Source: Durusdinium trenchii
Taxonomy: Eukaryota > Sar > Dinophyceae > Suessiales > Symbiodiniaceae
Assembly: GCA_963970005.1 (NCBI GenBank)
Contig: CAXAMN010005402.1
Span: 171,624 to 235,623 of the forward strand
Direction of reading: 5' to 3'
DNA length: 64,000 bases
Shown: one piece after another, positions 11,206-22,155 of the stretch
Layout: every line of letters begins with the position of its first letter
Numbering within the stretch: the first letter of the stretch is position 1
Position numbers and translations under genes: made by a program
Notes under the pieces: generated by a model
What the model saw: only the letters and a program-made list of their open reading frames with translations
Database searches by the model: none
Told to the model about the DNA's origin: nothing

Positions 11206-12845
11206 TCAGTGGTGTTGGATCATGTTGTGCTGAAACATCCCCAGTGCGTGGTGCTTTGACTCTGGTTCTCCGTTCAAGGAGGAAGGTGCATAATCGGAAG
11301 TGCTGATCTCTGGTCGCTTCAAACCGTTTGGGTGGTCAGGGGGTCCAGGTCCAAGTATCATGGATGATGAGTCAACAGCCACGTGGTCATGGTCAAACTC
11401 TTCTTTCTCATCTTCAGTGTCCAGCTCTTCCAAGCAGCGTTTGTTGGATTTTGGCAGATCCAAGTACTGTGTCACACCTCCGCCTCTGACAGCTTGCAAA
11501 GCATCCTTTGCGGCATGTAGATTGGTGCGATGTTCTTCATCAAGAGGTGCTGCATCCATAAGAGGTCTGATGTGTTCATAAGCTGCTCGGATCAAACTGG
11601 TGCCATGAGCAAGCCAGTAAAGCTTGTTCTCCTCTTCAACCATGACAACAGTTGCTGGGCCACGCCAGGTGATCTTTGGGCCAAGTGCAGATTGTCCTTG
11701 AGGGAGATCTCTGTAGTAGAAACACCTTTGACCAATGCGCAACTGCTGAACATTGCCACGGTACTTCCTGAGGAGTGCTCGGCGCAATCTGTCATCATTG
11801 CCTGCTCTTGCAACAGAGGTGGAAGCCATTTTTGCTGATATTCCAATTTCTTCTGGAAGGCCATGGATGGAGTCAGCTATGTTGGATTCAGCTTTTCTTC
11901 AAACAGATTGCCTGGCAACGTTGGCGTGTGGCCCAATGTCCACTGCAGGGGTGAGTAGCCATGAACATTTGGTGTTCTGTTGATCTGAGGTATGCAGTAG
12001 CAGATGGCTGTGATCACGCCCTCATCGCTGTAGTCTTGACTGTCATGGAGGAACAGTTCCAACGCACGACGAATGACCTGATGTCGTCGTTCCAGGATGG
12101 CTAAGCGCTCATGGGCCTGGCCAGGGGAGATGACAATCTCAATGTGATGTTGGGAGCACCATTCCTTCATGGAGTCGCTAGCCCAACCTCGGTGTTCATC
12201 AACTTGCAAAATCTCCATGGGGCCAAAGTGGCGAATCCATGTGCGTTCAAGCGCTGGCTGGAAACTTGTGGTCTGTTCGTCAGGCAACAATCGAGCTGAG
12301 ACAAGGCGAGTAGTGGTGTCGCTCATGATGAGAATTGGAAGTGCTCTGACCTTGTTCTTGCGATGGATCTTCAGCCACATAGTGTCAGCTTGAACTCGAT
12401 GGTTGAAGTAGGTGCCCTTGTAGAGACCAGTCTTTGGTGCCTGCACTGGTTTCTGTCGAAAGGCACAGGTCTTGCATGTGAACTCTTCACAGGCTTCGAT
12501 GAGAAGTTCATTGGCCTTGTGCTCTCGGAGGACCTTGATGAGTGCTGCATTGGTAGGATGGCTCAGATTGCGATGAAGTCGAAGTAGAGTACGTTGAGCT
12601 TCCTGCTTTGTCTTAGGCAGCAATCGTCCAAGGATTCCTCTTTGGCTCACTTCAGCTTCTTCTTCGTCTTGAGCTAGGGCGGTCTCATGGGTCAAGAAGT
12701 AGTGGATGTTCTCCGCCAAGAATTGACACATACCTGGCTGGTACGTGGCAGCAGCTGCAGTGCGGCTTCCAATGCCTGGAGAAGATCCTTCCAGAGGAAG
12801 ATGTTGTTGACAACCAGGACATACTGCATGAAGTGCCTCAGCCAA
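11206..12845 (-). pseudogene. Copia-1 integrase
   Basis: Integrase joins the cDNA ends to target DNA. The frame at 11877-12845 starts with an HHCC zinc module (H-x3-H in RLHRNLSHP, then C-x2-C in FTCKTCAF). The catalytic core has D in VQADTMWL, D in ILQVDEHRGWA and E in ILERRHQVIRR, so the DDE triad is intact. The C-terminal section (11206-11829, other frame) has the algal Copia signature GPKITWRGPATVVMVE and HGTSLIRAAYEHIRP. One frameshift near 11830-11880 separates them, so the product would be truncated. A long acidic linker follows toward reverse transcriptase. Confidence 0.88.
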
Positions 12846-13435
12846 TAATGCACCTGACAGTGCCAGTGTGGTGGCTTCTTGACCGGCAGGTACGTGCCAT
12901 CTGAATCAGGCAACATAGTTCCCAAGGCGCACTGATCAACTTGTGTCTTGTGCCAAAGTGAGTCCATGCTCTTGAAGGTGCTGGTGTTCCATGACTCGGC
13001 ATGTTTGGGTTGTTCCAATCCAGAATTGGTTTTCTGCATCCAACTGGTTCTCGAAGACTTTACGGCTGAACCGGAGATGGGTGTTTTCTTCAACATCACG
13101 TTCAGCTTGGAGGAGATCTCCCTGCCATGGCTCACGGGCGTTGAGGCGCTGCATAGGTGACCATTTCCTGCAAGGTGGTGCAATCCACACAAAGCGAGGG
13201 CACAACTTGGTTTGCAAAGCCAGGAATTGCTTTTGATGTTCTCTTTCGTGAAGTCCCAGCCATTGTTGATGTCAAACTTCATGGTCTCATGACCCAAGGC
13301 TTGAAAGGCAGCTGAAAGATTGCCGGAGCCTGCATAGACTTCCCAAGTCTGAAGTGAGCCTCGTTCAAAAGCTCGTAGGGCTTGTTCTATTGACTGTCGC
13401 TGTTGCGCTTGTTTCAACTGCTGGTAGTTGTTCAA
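12692..13435 (-). pseudogene. Copia-1 methyltransferase-like domain between protease and integrase
   Basis: A domain not found in standard Copia polyproteins. It begins WEVYAGSGNLSAAFQALG, a Rossmann glycine loop like motif I of SAM-dependent methyltransferases, followed by KFDINNGWDF (acidic end of strand 2). A second frame gives VWIAPPCRKWSPMQ, which resembles the PPC catalytic loop of C5 cytosine methyltransferases. The first frame resumes with LEQPKHAESWN (motif VI-like) and VDQCALGTMLPD. At least two frameshifts break it. The fold assignment is inference from motif order. It could instead be a methyltransferase relative without activity. Copia-2 has a similar domain at the same place. 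Confidence 0.6.
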
Positions 13436-13444
13436 CTTGTTGAG

Positions 13445-13831
13445 CTACTTGTTCGTGATGGGCTTGAAGACATCTTCAGGGGACTCCTCATAGTGCAGGT
13501 TGATACCCGCAGGGTCAAAACGATCTTCTTCTTCCTCCGCAGGTGGTTCTTCAGCAGCAAGGGCCAGCTCAGGGCCAGAACGTCCAGTGGTGGACAGGTA
13601 GGTGTCAAGGTCCACAGTGCCTTCATGGCAGTTGGTGAGCTGTTCAACGGTCTCATCTGTCATGAGGTCATCGTGGGCAGCGTCCCAAGTGTGGTTCTCC
13701 ACAAAGATGGGGCAGTGTGTACTCACCTCGATTGCCTCGTCAGGCAGGTGTCCATGGTCCATCCTGAATGGAGATGGCGTCGGTCTTGTAGTCGATCTTG
13801 ATGCCAAAGTGTGACAGGATCGGACGGCCAA
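13445..13831 (-). pseudogene. Copia-1 acidic linker after protease
   Basis: An open minus-strand section rich in Glu and Asp (for example AEEPPAEEEEDRFDPAG) lies between the protease and the methyltransferase-like domain. It has no recognisable fold and is probably an unstructured spacer of the polyprotein. It ends in FKPITNK and a stop directly before the next domain, so the join is broken or shifted. Confidence 0.5.
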
Positions 13832-14144
13832 TCAAGAACAGAGTGTTCCCCTCGACAATGAACACTTGAAGTCCCGGACTGCCATTGATCACGGTCGGAA
13901 GGTGGATGCTCCATGAGGCCAATCCTGAAGAACCCCGCCCAAAGGAAAAGTGGAACAGCTTGTTGGCAGGTCTGAACCGCAAGGAGTCCATGGTGATGCC
14001 AAAGGAGTGCATCTGTGTCAACATGGTCATCAGGCCATTGTGGCCAATCACAACACTGCTTGCGCCAGTGTCCAAGAGGCCAACAAGGTCTGAGGTGGGC
14101 AATGCATCCACATAGCCATTGGCGACGTATCCAGTGGCGTACAT
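13740..14144 (-). pseudogene. Copia-1 aspartic protease
   Basis: Retroviral-type aspartic protease that would cut the Gag-Pol polyprotein as a dimer. The active-site loop is LVGLLDTGASSVVIG (D-T-G-A), about 30 residues into the frame, and the second hydrophobic-hydrophobic-G element is FLIGRPILSHFG near the end. The length of about 130 aa suits a retroelement protease. The frame is intact across the domain, but its joins to gag upstream and to the acidic linker downstream are in other frames. Confidence 0.85.
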
Positions 14145-15427
14145 AGCATCTTGTTTTGCTCTCTTCGGTGGTGAAGTAGTCGATGTCCGACTGGAGGATG
14201 GTCCATTGGGACATTGTGGAGCCTAGGCCACTGGGTTGTAGCCAGCTGCAGGTGTGCGAGCAGCCGGAGATCCCTTTCGTGGGGACTTACCTTTTCTCTT
14301 TCCTTTTCCTTTTGGTCGGAACGACCTTTCCCCTTTGAGGAGGACAGCGTGGAAGAGCTCGGAGATGATGAAGTTCCTTCCGGGGGCACAGCCACCACAG
14401 GCCAGAAACCTCGTGAGGCCTTCAGCTCTGCAAACTTCTTTCTGGCGTCCAAATAGGCGCTGTATGCAGTTTCCATCTCATCATCCCATTCTTCATCAGC
14501 AGGTTTGGTGTCCCACTGACCATGGGCTTCTTCTTCATGGTGAGCTTCCTCACCTTCTTCATACAACTCTTGCTCCTCATCAGCGGGGTCATACGCAGGG
14601 TAGTCGTCATAGGCATAGGCGTCTTCATACCCTAAAGACCATCTAAGACAAAAAATAAATTATCCCTAAATCTTGTGAATCTAACTAATTCGTCAAATTC
14701 ATTTTGTCTAAGACAACAAAATTCTTGTCTAAGTCACAATTTTTTAGTTGTCCAAGGCTTGTTTTTTCACATGCAAAAAAAATAACTTAGACAAAAGAAA
14801 AAGTTAACTTACTCAAACTCTTCTTCATCTTCAGCCATGTAGGCTCTATTGAAGCTCTTGTTGTAGCGAGGCCAGGAGTTGGTGGTGCTACGAGAACTGG
14901 TCCAGCGAGGTGCACTGGTGCGGTAGTCCTGACCAAACAAGAAATACATCACTTCTTCAACTTTCATGGTCTCAGTGTTGCTGCCACACTGAGACATCAC
15001 CAGGTGACGCTGGTCGGCCGTCAGGCCTGCTCGTCGAAGGAGGAGCCAACCAGATATTGCTGAGGAGGGTTTGTTGTGGCTGTCGTCCAGCAGCATAGAA
15101 AAAGTTCTCCCGAGCTCTAGGGGCTTCAACACGGTCATCGTACTTGAAGACCACATCCAAGATCTGCAAGACCTTGGCAAAACCTTCAGCATCCTCGGCG
15201 AGCTTGTCGGCATTGTGTTCAACCTGTCTCGATGCAATGCCTTGCAAAGATGTGAGCAGGTTGATGGTAGCTTCTTTGGTCTTATTCTGGACGGCCATCT
15301 TTTTGCCATACAGGCTGATCCTTGCTCTCCACGCGCGATAGTCGCGAGGGTTGTTCGTGAACAAAGGGATGAAGTTGTCCTTTGTCACTTCAACTGAACC
15401 TGAGGTGGTTCCTGAGCCAGTAGCCAT
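14048..15427 (-). pseudogene. Copia-1 gag, split by an intron-like insert
   Basis: The first in-frame ATG is at 15427 (MATGSGTTSG). The N-terminal part reads FIPLFTNNPRDYRAWRARI and shows the helical capsid-like character of Copia Gag. A frameshift near 15100-15200 moves the frame, which then runs to an acidic end (MAEDEEEFE) at 14813. There an AT-rich insert (14643-14812) with GT-AG ends interrupts it. After the insert the frame resumes with YEDAYAYDDYPAYDP and a Lys/Arg/Ser-rich section. I see no CCHC zinc knuckle, which is unusual for Gag. Confidence 0.75.
14643..14812 (-). other. Intron-like insert in Copia-1 gag (GT-AG, 170 bp)
   Basis: On the minus strand the insert starts GTAAGT directly after the codons for EEF plus two bases of the next codon, and ends TTGTCTTAG. 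Joining the flanks gives EEFEWSLGYEDAY without changing frame. It is far more AT-rich than its surroundings and holds repeated TCTAAGACAA-type words. This is what a spliceosomal intron or introner element would look like. It is unusual in a retrotransposon, because the genomic RNA must avoid or survive splicing. Confidence 0.6.
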
Positions 15428-15501
15428 GACGATCACGTGGGGCTCTTGGATCTAGTTGAGGTGCCACCGTCGACCTCAATGTTAAAGGTGCCGGAGCCGT
15501 A

Positions 15502-15513
15502 GCTCCGCTCCCA
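15502..15513 (-). promoter_or_regulatory. Copia-1 primer-binding site (TGGGAGCGGAGC)
   Basis: One base inside the 5-prime LTR, on the minus strand, lies TGGGAGCGGAGC. This is complementary to a tRNA 3-prime end reading CTCCGCT plus one base plus CCA. It differs at one position from the Copia-3 site, so both probably use the same primer tRNA. Confidence 0.7.
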
Positions 15514-15514
15514 G

Positions 15515-15807
15515 TGTGAATTGGGCAAGTATTCACACTGGTAGGGAGGTTGCAACCTGAAGTAGGTGGAGTAGAAAATGAAGTTCAAAAATGGAGGTGG
15601 TGAACAATTGCAATCTCAAGGATCCCGGCGCACGAAGTCCAGGAAGCGGTCTTTTCCTCAGTCAGCCAGGTAAGGTCGTACCTGCACAAGTCGTAGCCTA
15701 TGGCTAGACGCGCGCATCACCCGCCCAGCTTGAGAGGCGGCAAGATGCAAACAGATCAAACCTGATCAAAACAAGCAAACTCACCAATGCATGGAGTGCA
15801 TTTCACA
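15515..15807 (-). repeat. Copia-1 5-prime LTR (full length, 293 bp)
   Basis: The complete LTR runs TGTGAATTGG to GCATTTCACA. It matches 8409-8612 except for about four substitutions and an 89-bp block absent from the other copy. Transcription on the minus strand should start in this LTR, but I cannot place a promoter or the R region from the sequence. CGTAGCC-TAT-GGCT near 15692-15705 is palindromic and faintly recalls the dinoflagellate spliced leader. Confidence 0.9.
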
Positions 15808-18289
15808 CAACGTAATTGTCAGGGTGAGCTGATGCATTTCGTTGGCAGTGATCAGTGGTTAATCAATGATATTTTTGTGCTTGGTTTGGCAATCCTTCAT
15901 CACCAGTCCAGGACCTGATCAACATGTGAGTGGCCGAAGCAAATCTGGATACAATGCAGGCAGATTTTTTTTAGAAGGAATTGAGTAGAAAGCTGCCCCC
16001 TCCCTCAAAGTGGCGAAAAACACTGCAAAATAGTTCAATGCAAGCTCCCGTCTTGCATGCAAACATGCAAAGCTGTTGTGCATCGTCCCTCAATTGGTCA
16101 GACTGCTGCAAATCGCTGTCATTCTTGATGTTCACATGTGTTGGCGAGCAGCGGTATTATCAAACGGCATAGCTCCTCGAAAAGCATCAGCAGATATCAG
16201 CAGGGATCTTGACATCATTTATCTGCTCAACATCATGAGAATCATGCCGCTGCATCTGTGACTCGTCTCAAACCCCCAATTCAACAATCTTGTCTCCGAT
16301 CTGCATTGCTAAAGGTCAAGCAAAAGTGGACTGGAAGAAGAACGATGCACTTGGGTTCTAAGCAAATAGCAGCCGGTATATACACCCCTCTGTCTTCGAT
16401 GAAGGCTTACAGCATGTGACCACCGCGCACAAGCTCAGTTGCTGCATCATCAACACCTGGGAAGTGCTTTGGGCATTGAAGAGCGCTGCAAGCTTCCACT
16501 CCATTTTAATGTAATCACTCAATTTTTGTTGACATCCTTCCATGCTATGTTTTTCTAAGCTCTAAGGCACCAGCGAAGCAATACTTGAAGGTTTCTATGG
16601 GTATTCCTGCTTCTCCTGCACATCAATAGGAAGCACAAGCGTAAAGTTGGCGCAGTCGATACAAATGCAAGCACAAGCGTAAAGGGGGTGTTAACGCTTG
16701 TCAACGCTTTTGAACACCCGCGACCGAGAAACAGAAAAACAATTTGAACCCATCCAAACTTCGACAAAAAACCTACCATGCATCAAAGCAGTTGAGGGAT
16801 TCTCAAAACTTGGACAGCCTTAAGCCGTCACCTTCCAGGATATGCGCACGTGACAAAACGAAAAGGCATCAGCTGAATCTGGAACCTGTGTCACGTTTTA
16901 TCGAGGAAATGCTGAACGAAAACAAAAGAAACATCAAAAGAGAACATACGGGGTCAAGCCTCCTGTTTGTCGTCAAGTCAGCATGAAACAGTGTGCGTTC
17001 GTATTGAGCAGCAATGAGCAGCAGAACCCACTGAATTGACTTCCCATCAGACAAGGTGCTGGGCCAGCACTCTGGTACAATACGTACATGGGGATACGGT
17101 TTGGAGGCCCAAGAGGTGAACCGCAGGGTGACGGCCCTTCTTTAGGACTTAAAGACAATAACTGTTCAGCGTTGCCTTCTGCTAACAAACAATATCTGCT
17201 ATCGGATCCACGCTAAAAAAACACAAAATACCTGCAAGGGACAATGCCAAACTCCGAAATCTGATAGCTAGCTTGGATGCCACACGCGCTGCCTAACTCT
17301 GGATTTCTAACCTGAGTTGTGCCCAGAGTGCATCTTACTCTCCACTTGGTCCTTCTGTGGTGGGCTTTGTCCTTCGAAACAGCATCCTTTCCTGAGTCTC
17401 CAAAAATTAAGCGGCCTTCAAGACTATACAACTCTGGCAAGCGTGTCAGGTTGTGAGTGAATGAATTGGCTGGGAAACACGGAGCAAGGGCAAACTACAT
17501 TGTTGAACATGTCACCCTTTTCATGCATCATGCGACACATCGCCGCAACCCTGGCGAACCTTGATCTAGAATGGGTGCGTAAAGCAAGCGTAAAGCAAAC
17601 ATGTGCTTGCCACATGAACTCTGAACTCTCCAAATCTGCTAAGGCGTCGGATCAACGCAATCACCTTGCTGAGTTTTTTGTCCAGGATCCGCAACTCCTC
17701 GCGGTGCTTGATCAGGCGGTGGTGGTAGAACTGTAACATTGGAGGAACTCAATCAACACACAATGATGTTGTGAATCCTTACAATGGAACACGTATTGAT
17801 ATTGTTCATGAAGAACACGTTGCTCCACAACAGCTTCTACATCTTTTGCGCCAGGTACATGTTCGTTGACTTTATCCACAACACCCGTGGGCATGCACAT
17901 CTACAACACCATCAACACTTGAAAACAACACAACAACATGCAAAAGGCGGGCCCCATACCCCCGTTTAGTAGATTGGGGAGATACTAATTTAGTATGGAA
18001 AGGCCAATGCATTTTTTTGGATGATTTTCCTCCAAGGAAATCTTTCCTTCTCGTTTTCAATACAAAAGGGACCAGTGGCCCGAAAGAATTTTTCATCATG
18101 TAGGAAGTCAGAGTGTGAGTTATCTGTTAAGTGTTCTGTGTGAAGTGTTAAGTCGAGTGAGTTGAGGTAGTGTGTGGGTCTCTGTGTGTGTATCTATGTC
18201 TGTGTGTGTATGAGTCTCTCTCTGTACTCTTTGTCTTTCTGACGCGCAGGAACACCTTTTTTCTGCAAGTTCTTGACCTCTCGCAAGTC
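15808..18289. other. Non-coding stretch
   Basis: It starts with the right copy of the Copia-1 target duplication (CAACG). No frame shows a recognisable domain. The end (18100-18240) is a GT/CT-rich low-complexity run leading into the minisatellites. Confidence 0.45.
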
Positions 18290-18966
18290 ACCTCCGCGTA
18301 CTGGAGTTGTAATATCAAGTCGCCAGTTCTCATCTTCCAGCTCCCCAGATACTCCGCGTACTAGAGTGGTACTACCAAGTCGCCAGTTCTCATCTTCCAG
18401 CTCCCCAGATACTCCGCGTACTCAAGTTGTACTACCAAGTCGCCAGTTCTCATCTTCCAGCTCCCCAGATACTCCGTACTAAAGTTGTACTACCAAGTCG
18501 CCAGTTCTCATCTTCCAGCTCCCCACATACTCCGCCTACTAAAGTTGTACTACTAAAGTTGTACTACAAAGTCGCCAGTTCTCATCTTCCAGCTTCCCAG
18601 AAACTCCGCGTACTAAAGTTGTACTACCAAGCCACCAGTTCTCATCTTCCAGCTCCCCAGGTACTCCGCATACTATAATTGCACTACAAAGTCGCTAGTT
18701 CTCATCTTCCAGCTCCCCAGATACTCCGCGTACTAAAGTTGTACTACCATGTCGCCAGTTCTCATCTTCCAGCTCCCCAGATACTCCGCGTACTACAGTT
18801 GTACTACAAAGTCGCCAGTTCTCATCTTCCAGCTCCCCAGATANNNNNNNNNNGTACTACAAAGTCGCCAGTTCTCATCTTCCAGCTCCCCAGATACTCC
18901 ACGCACTAAAGTTGTAAGTCGCCAGTTCTCATCTTCCAGCTCCCCAGATACTCCGCGTACTTTAAA
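18290..18966. repeat. 60-bp minisatellite, about 11 copies
   Basis: Tandem units of 60 bp, each containing AAGTCGCCAGTTCTCATC, TTCCAGCTCCCCAGATACT and CCGCGTACTAAAGTTGTACT. Copies differ by a few bases, and a few are 4-20 bp shorter or longer. A scaffold gap of ten N falls inside the array, so the true copy number is unknown. The open frames on the plus strand are only the repeat read in different frames. Confidence 0.95.
18844..18853. other. Assembly gap (10 N)
   Basis: Ten N within the 60-bp minisatellite. The gap is a placeholder, and the array was probably collapsed here. Confidence 0.99.
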
Positions 18967-18984
18967 GTTGTACTACAAAGGCAC

Positions 18985-19515
18985 GATCTGCGCAGAGGGT
19001 TGCCCGCGTGCAGGACAAATCGCACTCTCGCCTGCATTTCGCGCACTCGACACGCACGATCTCCGCAGAGAATTGCGCGGGTACCGGACACATCGCACTC
19101 TGGCCTGCATTTCGCGCACTCGACGCGCATGATCCCCGCAGAGGGTTGCGCGGACCGCACCAAACGCACTCTCGCATGCATTTCGCTCACTCGACACGCA
19201 CGATCTCCGCAGAGGGTTATAGCGCACGGACCGCGCCAATCGCACTCGCCTGCATTTCGCGCACTCGACGCGCACGATCTCCGCAGAGGGTTGCGCGGGT
19301 ACTGGTCAAATCGCACTCTCGCCTGCATTTCGCGCACTCGACGCGCACGATCTCCGCAGAGGGTTGCGCGGGCACCGGGCAAATCGCACTCTCGCCTGCA
19401 TTTCGCGCACTCGACACGCACGATCTCCGCAGAGGGTTGCGCGGGCATGTGACAAATCGCACTCTCGCCTGCATTTCGCGCACACGACACGCACGATCTC
19501 CGCAGAGGGTTGCAT
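18985..19515. repeat. 73-bp GC-rich minisatellite, 8 copies
   Basis: The anchor CGCAGAGGGTTGCGCGGG recurs at intervals of 73, 73, 71, 74, 73, 73 and 73 bp (from 18991 to 19501). Each unit also holds CTGCATTTCGCGCACTCGA and CGCGCACGATCTCCG. Units are CpG-rich, which is notable next to a methyltransferase-bearing retroelement, though no link is shown. Frames stay open on both strands only because the unit lacks stops. Confidence 0.95.
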
Positions 19516-19719
19516 TTTCGGTTGTTGCATTTTCGGTTGACGCTGTTCGTCCCACCCTCCGCCTTTAAGAGAGAATTTATAAAGTGGGGAAATGTTTTTC
19601 ATTAGGACATCTCCCGTGCAAGTTTGGACATCTCCCGTGTAAGTTTTCCATACTCATACTTTTACTTTACTTGCATCCTTGCCCTTGGATGCTTTTTACC
19701 CTTACACTGGGATACGTAT

Positions 19720-19885
19720 TAGACGTGTCAGTGTTCAAGTGTCAGTGTGGAAGCGTAAGTGATAGACGTGTCAGTGTTCAAGTGTCAGTGTGGAAGCGTA
19801 AGTGTTCAAGTGTAAGTGTAGAAATGTCAGTGTTCAAGTGCAAGTGTGGAAGTGTCAGTATGTAAGTGTCAGTGTCGCAGTGTCC
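19720..19885. repeat. Short minisatellite (AAGTGTCAGTGTGG type)
   Basis: Alternating units such as GTGTTCAAGTGTCAGTGTGG and GAAGCGTAAGTGATAGACGT with a basic period near 12 bp and a higher-order period near 24-60 bp. Confidence 0.85.
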
Positions 19886-20799
19886 GTCTTCAAGGGATTT
19901 TCCGGAAAATGCTTTCGGGAAAAAGGGTGACTTAGCGCCTTGAGTTAAACACACCTCCACCTCTATAAATATCACCAAATGTTAAATCACACAAAATCAG
20001 AAAAGGACGTTATACGAGACCCTTGGGAACTTTTGTTTCCTGTCTGTCAAGTTGAAAGCGTGCACCCATAGGCAGGAAAATGCTTTGCCTATACTATATA
20101 CAGATATACAGCAAGCAAAACAGTTTCTTGAAGGGAAATTCCATCAAAATGCGTCAAGAGTCTCGGGTTGCACAAAAAAACACAATTGCACCAGAGTCTC
20201 TGCCTGCTATTCTTGGACAAGGGTGTTTTTCAACGTTTTGGGCAACATGTCAAGACATGAGTCTTCAACAAAGAACACGTTTCCAAATATGGTCTTATAG
20301 TCACCGCAGTTTGTTTTACTGCTTGAACACGGAAACATGTTGCATTTCTTAAGATCACGCGCAAAACCCTTGATTGTTGAAAAAAACGCAAAGAAAAACA
20401 TTCCCTGACTGATCTGACTTCATAGTTGCTGCAGAAAGCAACAGATTATCAGCAAGTTTTCAAAATTGTAAGAAGCCATCAGTTTTTCAAATAACAGGAA
20501 CATTTTACCAGGTCTGGTTCGATAATCTCTGCAGGCGCCTTCCGATTTTTTTGCCCAAACAGTGTGGACACACTAGGGGTTCTTAAGGTAAGTGTTAAGC
20601 ACCGGCGTTAGATCGAGGTGACGGCGCGGTCGTGTCCGGCAAATTCGCTGCTATTTACAGTGCATTCCTCTCGAAATCGTCGACGTGCATTTCGACTGCG
20701 CAGGCTCGCGAAGACTGGGTGGCCGCGGCGGGCGCTTGTCGCGACTGCGCTCTCGTTGTGGTGCCGCGCGCATCTTCGCACATGGTGGTCACTTTTCGT

Positions 20800-21250
20800 G
20801 GCAGGCGCTAGGGAAATCTCGTTTTTGGTGGTCCAAATATAGACATGTCGTGACAGGCGCTAAGGGATCGGAGCGTTTTTGCTTCGAAGCGCAGATTTCG
20901 TGGCAGTTGCAGCACTTTGGACGATATGGTGGTGATCTTCGAGGCGCTCTGATTTTGAGACAGGTGCAGTGAATCGTAGCTTTTGGACATGTGGTTTGTT
21001 TGGAGATTTCGTGGCAGGCGCATCACTTGCAAACAGATTTCATGGCAGGCGCAGACTTTCTGAACCTCGAAATGCAGATTTCGTGGCAGGCGCAGACTTT
21101 CTGAACCTCGAAATGCAGATTTCGTGGCAGGCGCAGCACTTTGTGAACCTCGAAGTGCAGATTTCGTGGCAGGCACAGCGCTTTGTGAACCTGGAAGTGC
21201 AGATTTCGTGGCAAGCACAGCACTTTGTGAACCTCGAAGTGCAGATCACA
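20800..21250. repeat. 41-bp minisatellite with degenerate leader copies
   Basis: Regular units of 41 bp containing GATTTCGTGGCAGGCGCAG and a following ACTTTGTGAACCTCGAAGTG occupy about 21000-21250. More diverged and irregularly spaced copies (TCGTGGCAGGCGCT) start near 20800, so the array seems to have grown from its left edge. Both strands stay open, giving false frames. Confidence 0.9.
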
Positions 21251-21294
21251 GCACTTAATTGGTGAATCTATAGTGCAGATTTCGTGGCGCGCGC

Positions 21295-21460
21295 TCACAC
21301 TCTCTCACTCACTCACTCACTCACTCTCACTCTCACTTGCACTCTCACTCTCACTCTCACTCACTCACTCTCACACTCACACTCACTCACTCTCCCACTC
21401 ACACTCTCACTCGCTGTCACCCACACTCACTCACGCTCACACTCACTCACCACCCCCGCC
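21295..21460. repeat. CTCA/CACT simple repeat
   Basis: A run of CTCACTCACTCA and CTCTCACT words, followed by a CCACC-rich stretch to about 21510. Confidence 0.9.
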
Positions 21461-21960
21461 ACCATCGTCACAATCTCCACCTTCATCGCCGCCATCACCT
21501 CTCTGGACCCCAATGCGTCTAGACCTCTAGACTTTCTGCTACAACACCTCTAGACTTCACACACACACACTGTTTAGGGAGGATAATTTTTAGTTTGTTT
21601 GGTGATTTGATGCTTGTTTGAACAATTGCTTGAGCAATTGCAAACAAACCCCACGTTCCTGAATCCATTCTAGTCTGCCTAATCGTGGAGGACATAACTG
21701 CAGAGGAGTCTCTGAATGCATGGCCACTTGTTCAATGGCACGCGCTTGCCCTTTGCACCGGAGAATGCCACTTATGAACTCCTCTTGAGTGACCTGTTGG
21801 GTGGCGGATGCTATGCCCCCACACGTTCCACGAGTCTCCAGTTTCTTTGTGTACATTCTGTTGCTTATACCATTGTCCTTTACATACGGGGCGTAATACG
21901 GGGCGCCTAAGAAGTAGTTATATACTTTCCTTTGGGGTGTTTCACAAGCATGCATGACAG
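21461..21960. other. Non-coding stretch
   Basis: No gene is recognised. It ends in GCATGACAG, a possible splice acceptor for the candidate exon that follows. Confidence 0.4.
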
Positions 21961-22155
21961 GTGTCGAGTCCTGACACCTCCGGCCTCACCATCCCCGTTG
22001 TCCAAGAGGTTGAAAAGTGCTCGTCCTGGAGCGATGACAAAAACTCTGCGTCAGATCGAGGGCGGATGCAGAATTCGCCAATTGAGATTGAGAAGCGGAG
22101 GGGTGAGGAGGTTCGTGTCTTCGAACAGGCGTGGCATGTAGCAAGAGACCTATAA
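21961..22155 (+). CDS. Candidate terminal exon, unidentified protein
   Basis: An open frame follows a possible AG acceptor and ends in TAA. It encodes about 64 residues with ordinary soluble composition, including TSGLTIPVVQEVEKCSSW, SPIEIEKRRGEEVRVFEQA and a final WHVARDL. Codons often end in G or C, unlike the flanks. I do not recognise the family, and no partner exon could be joined. Confidence 0.3.
   Translation: MSSPDTSGLTIPVVQEVEKCSSWSDDKNSASDRGRMQNSPIEIEKRRGEEVRVFEQAWHVARDL

Larger units (their letters stand above)
8409..15807 (-). mobile_element. Copia-1: Ty1/Copia LTR retrotransposon, degenerate
   Basis: A 7.4-kb element with two LTRs, a 4-of-5 target duplication, a primer-binding site, and the order gag, protease, methyltransferase-like domain, integrase, reverse transcriptase, RNase H, membrane tail. 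Integrase before reverse transcriptase places it in Ty1/Copia (Pseudoviridae-like). Frames are broken in gag, in the methyltransferase-like domain and through reverse transcriptase, so this copy cannot make a full polyprotein. The two LTRs differ at few positions, so insertion was not very ancient. An AT-rich GT-AG intron interrupts gag. Confidence 0.93.

Noticed and set aside
18906..19568. Long frames on both strands across the 73-bp minisatellite
   Set aside because: The unit contains no stop in several frames, so both strands stay open. The peptides are only the repeat.
20808..21298. Repetitive Cys/His-rich frames across the 41-bp minisatellite
   Set aside because: They look like zinc fingers but are just the tandem repeat translated. 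Spacing follows the 41-bp period, not a fold.
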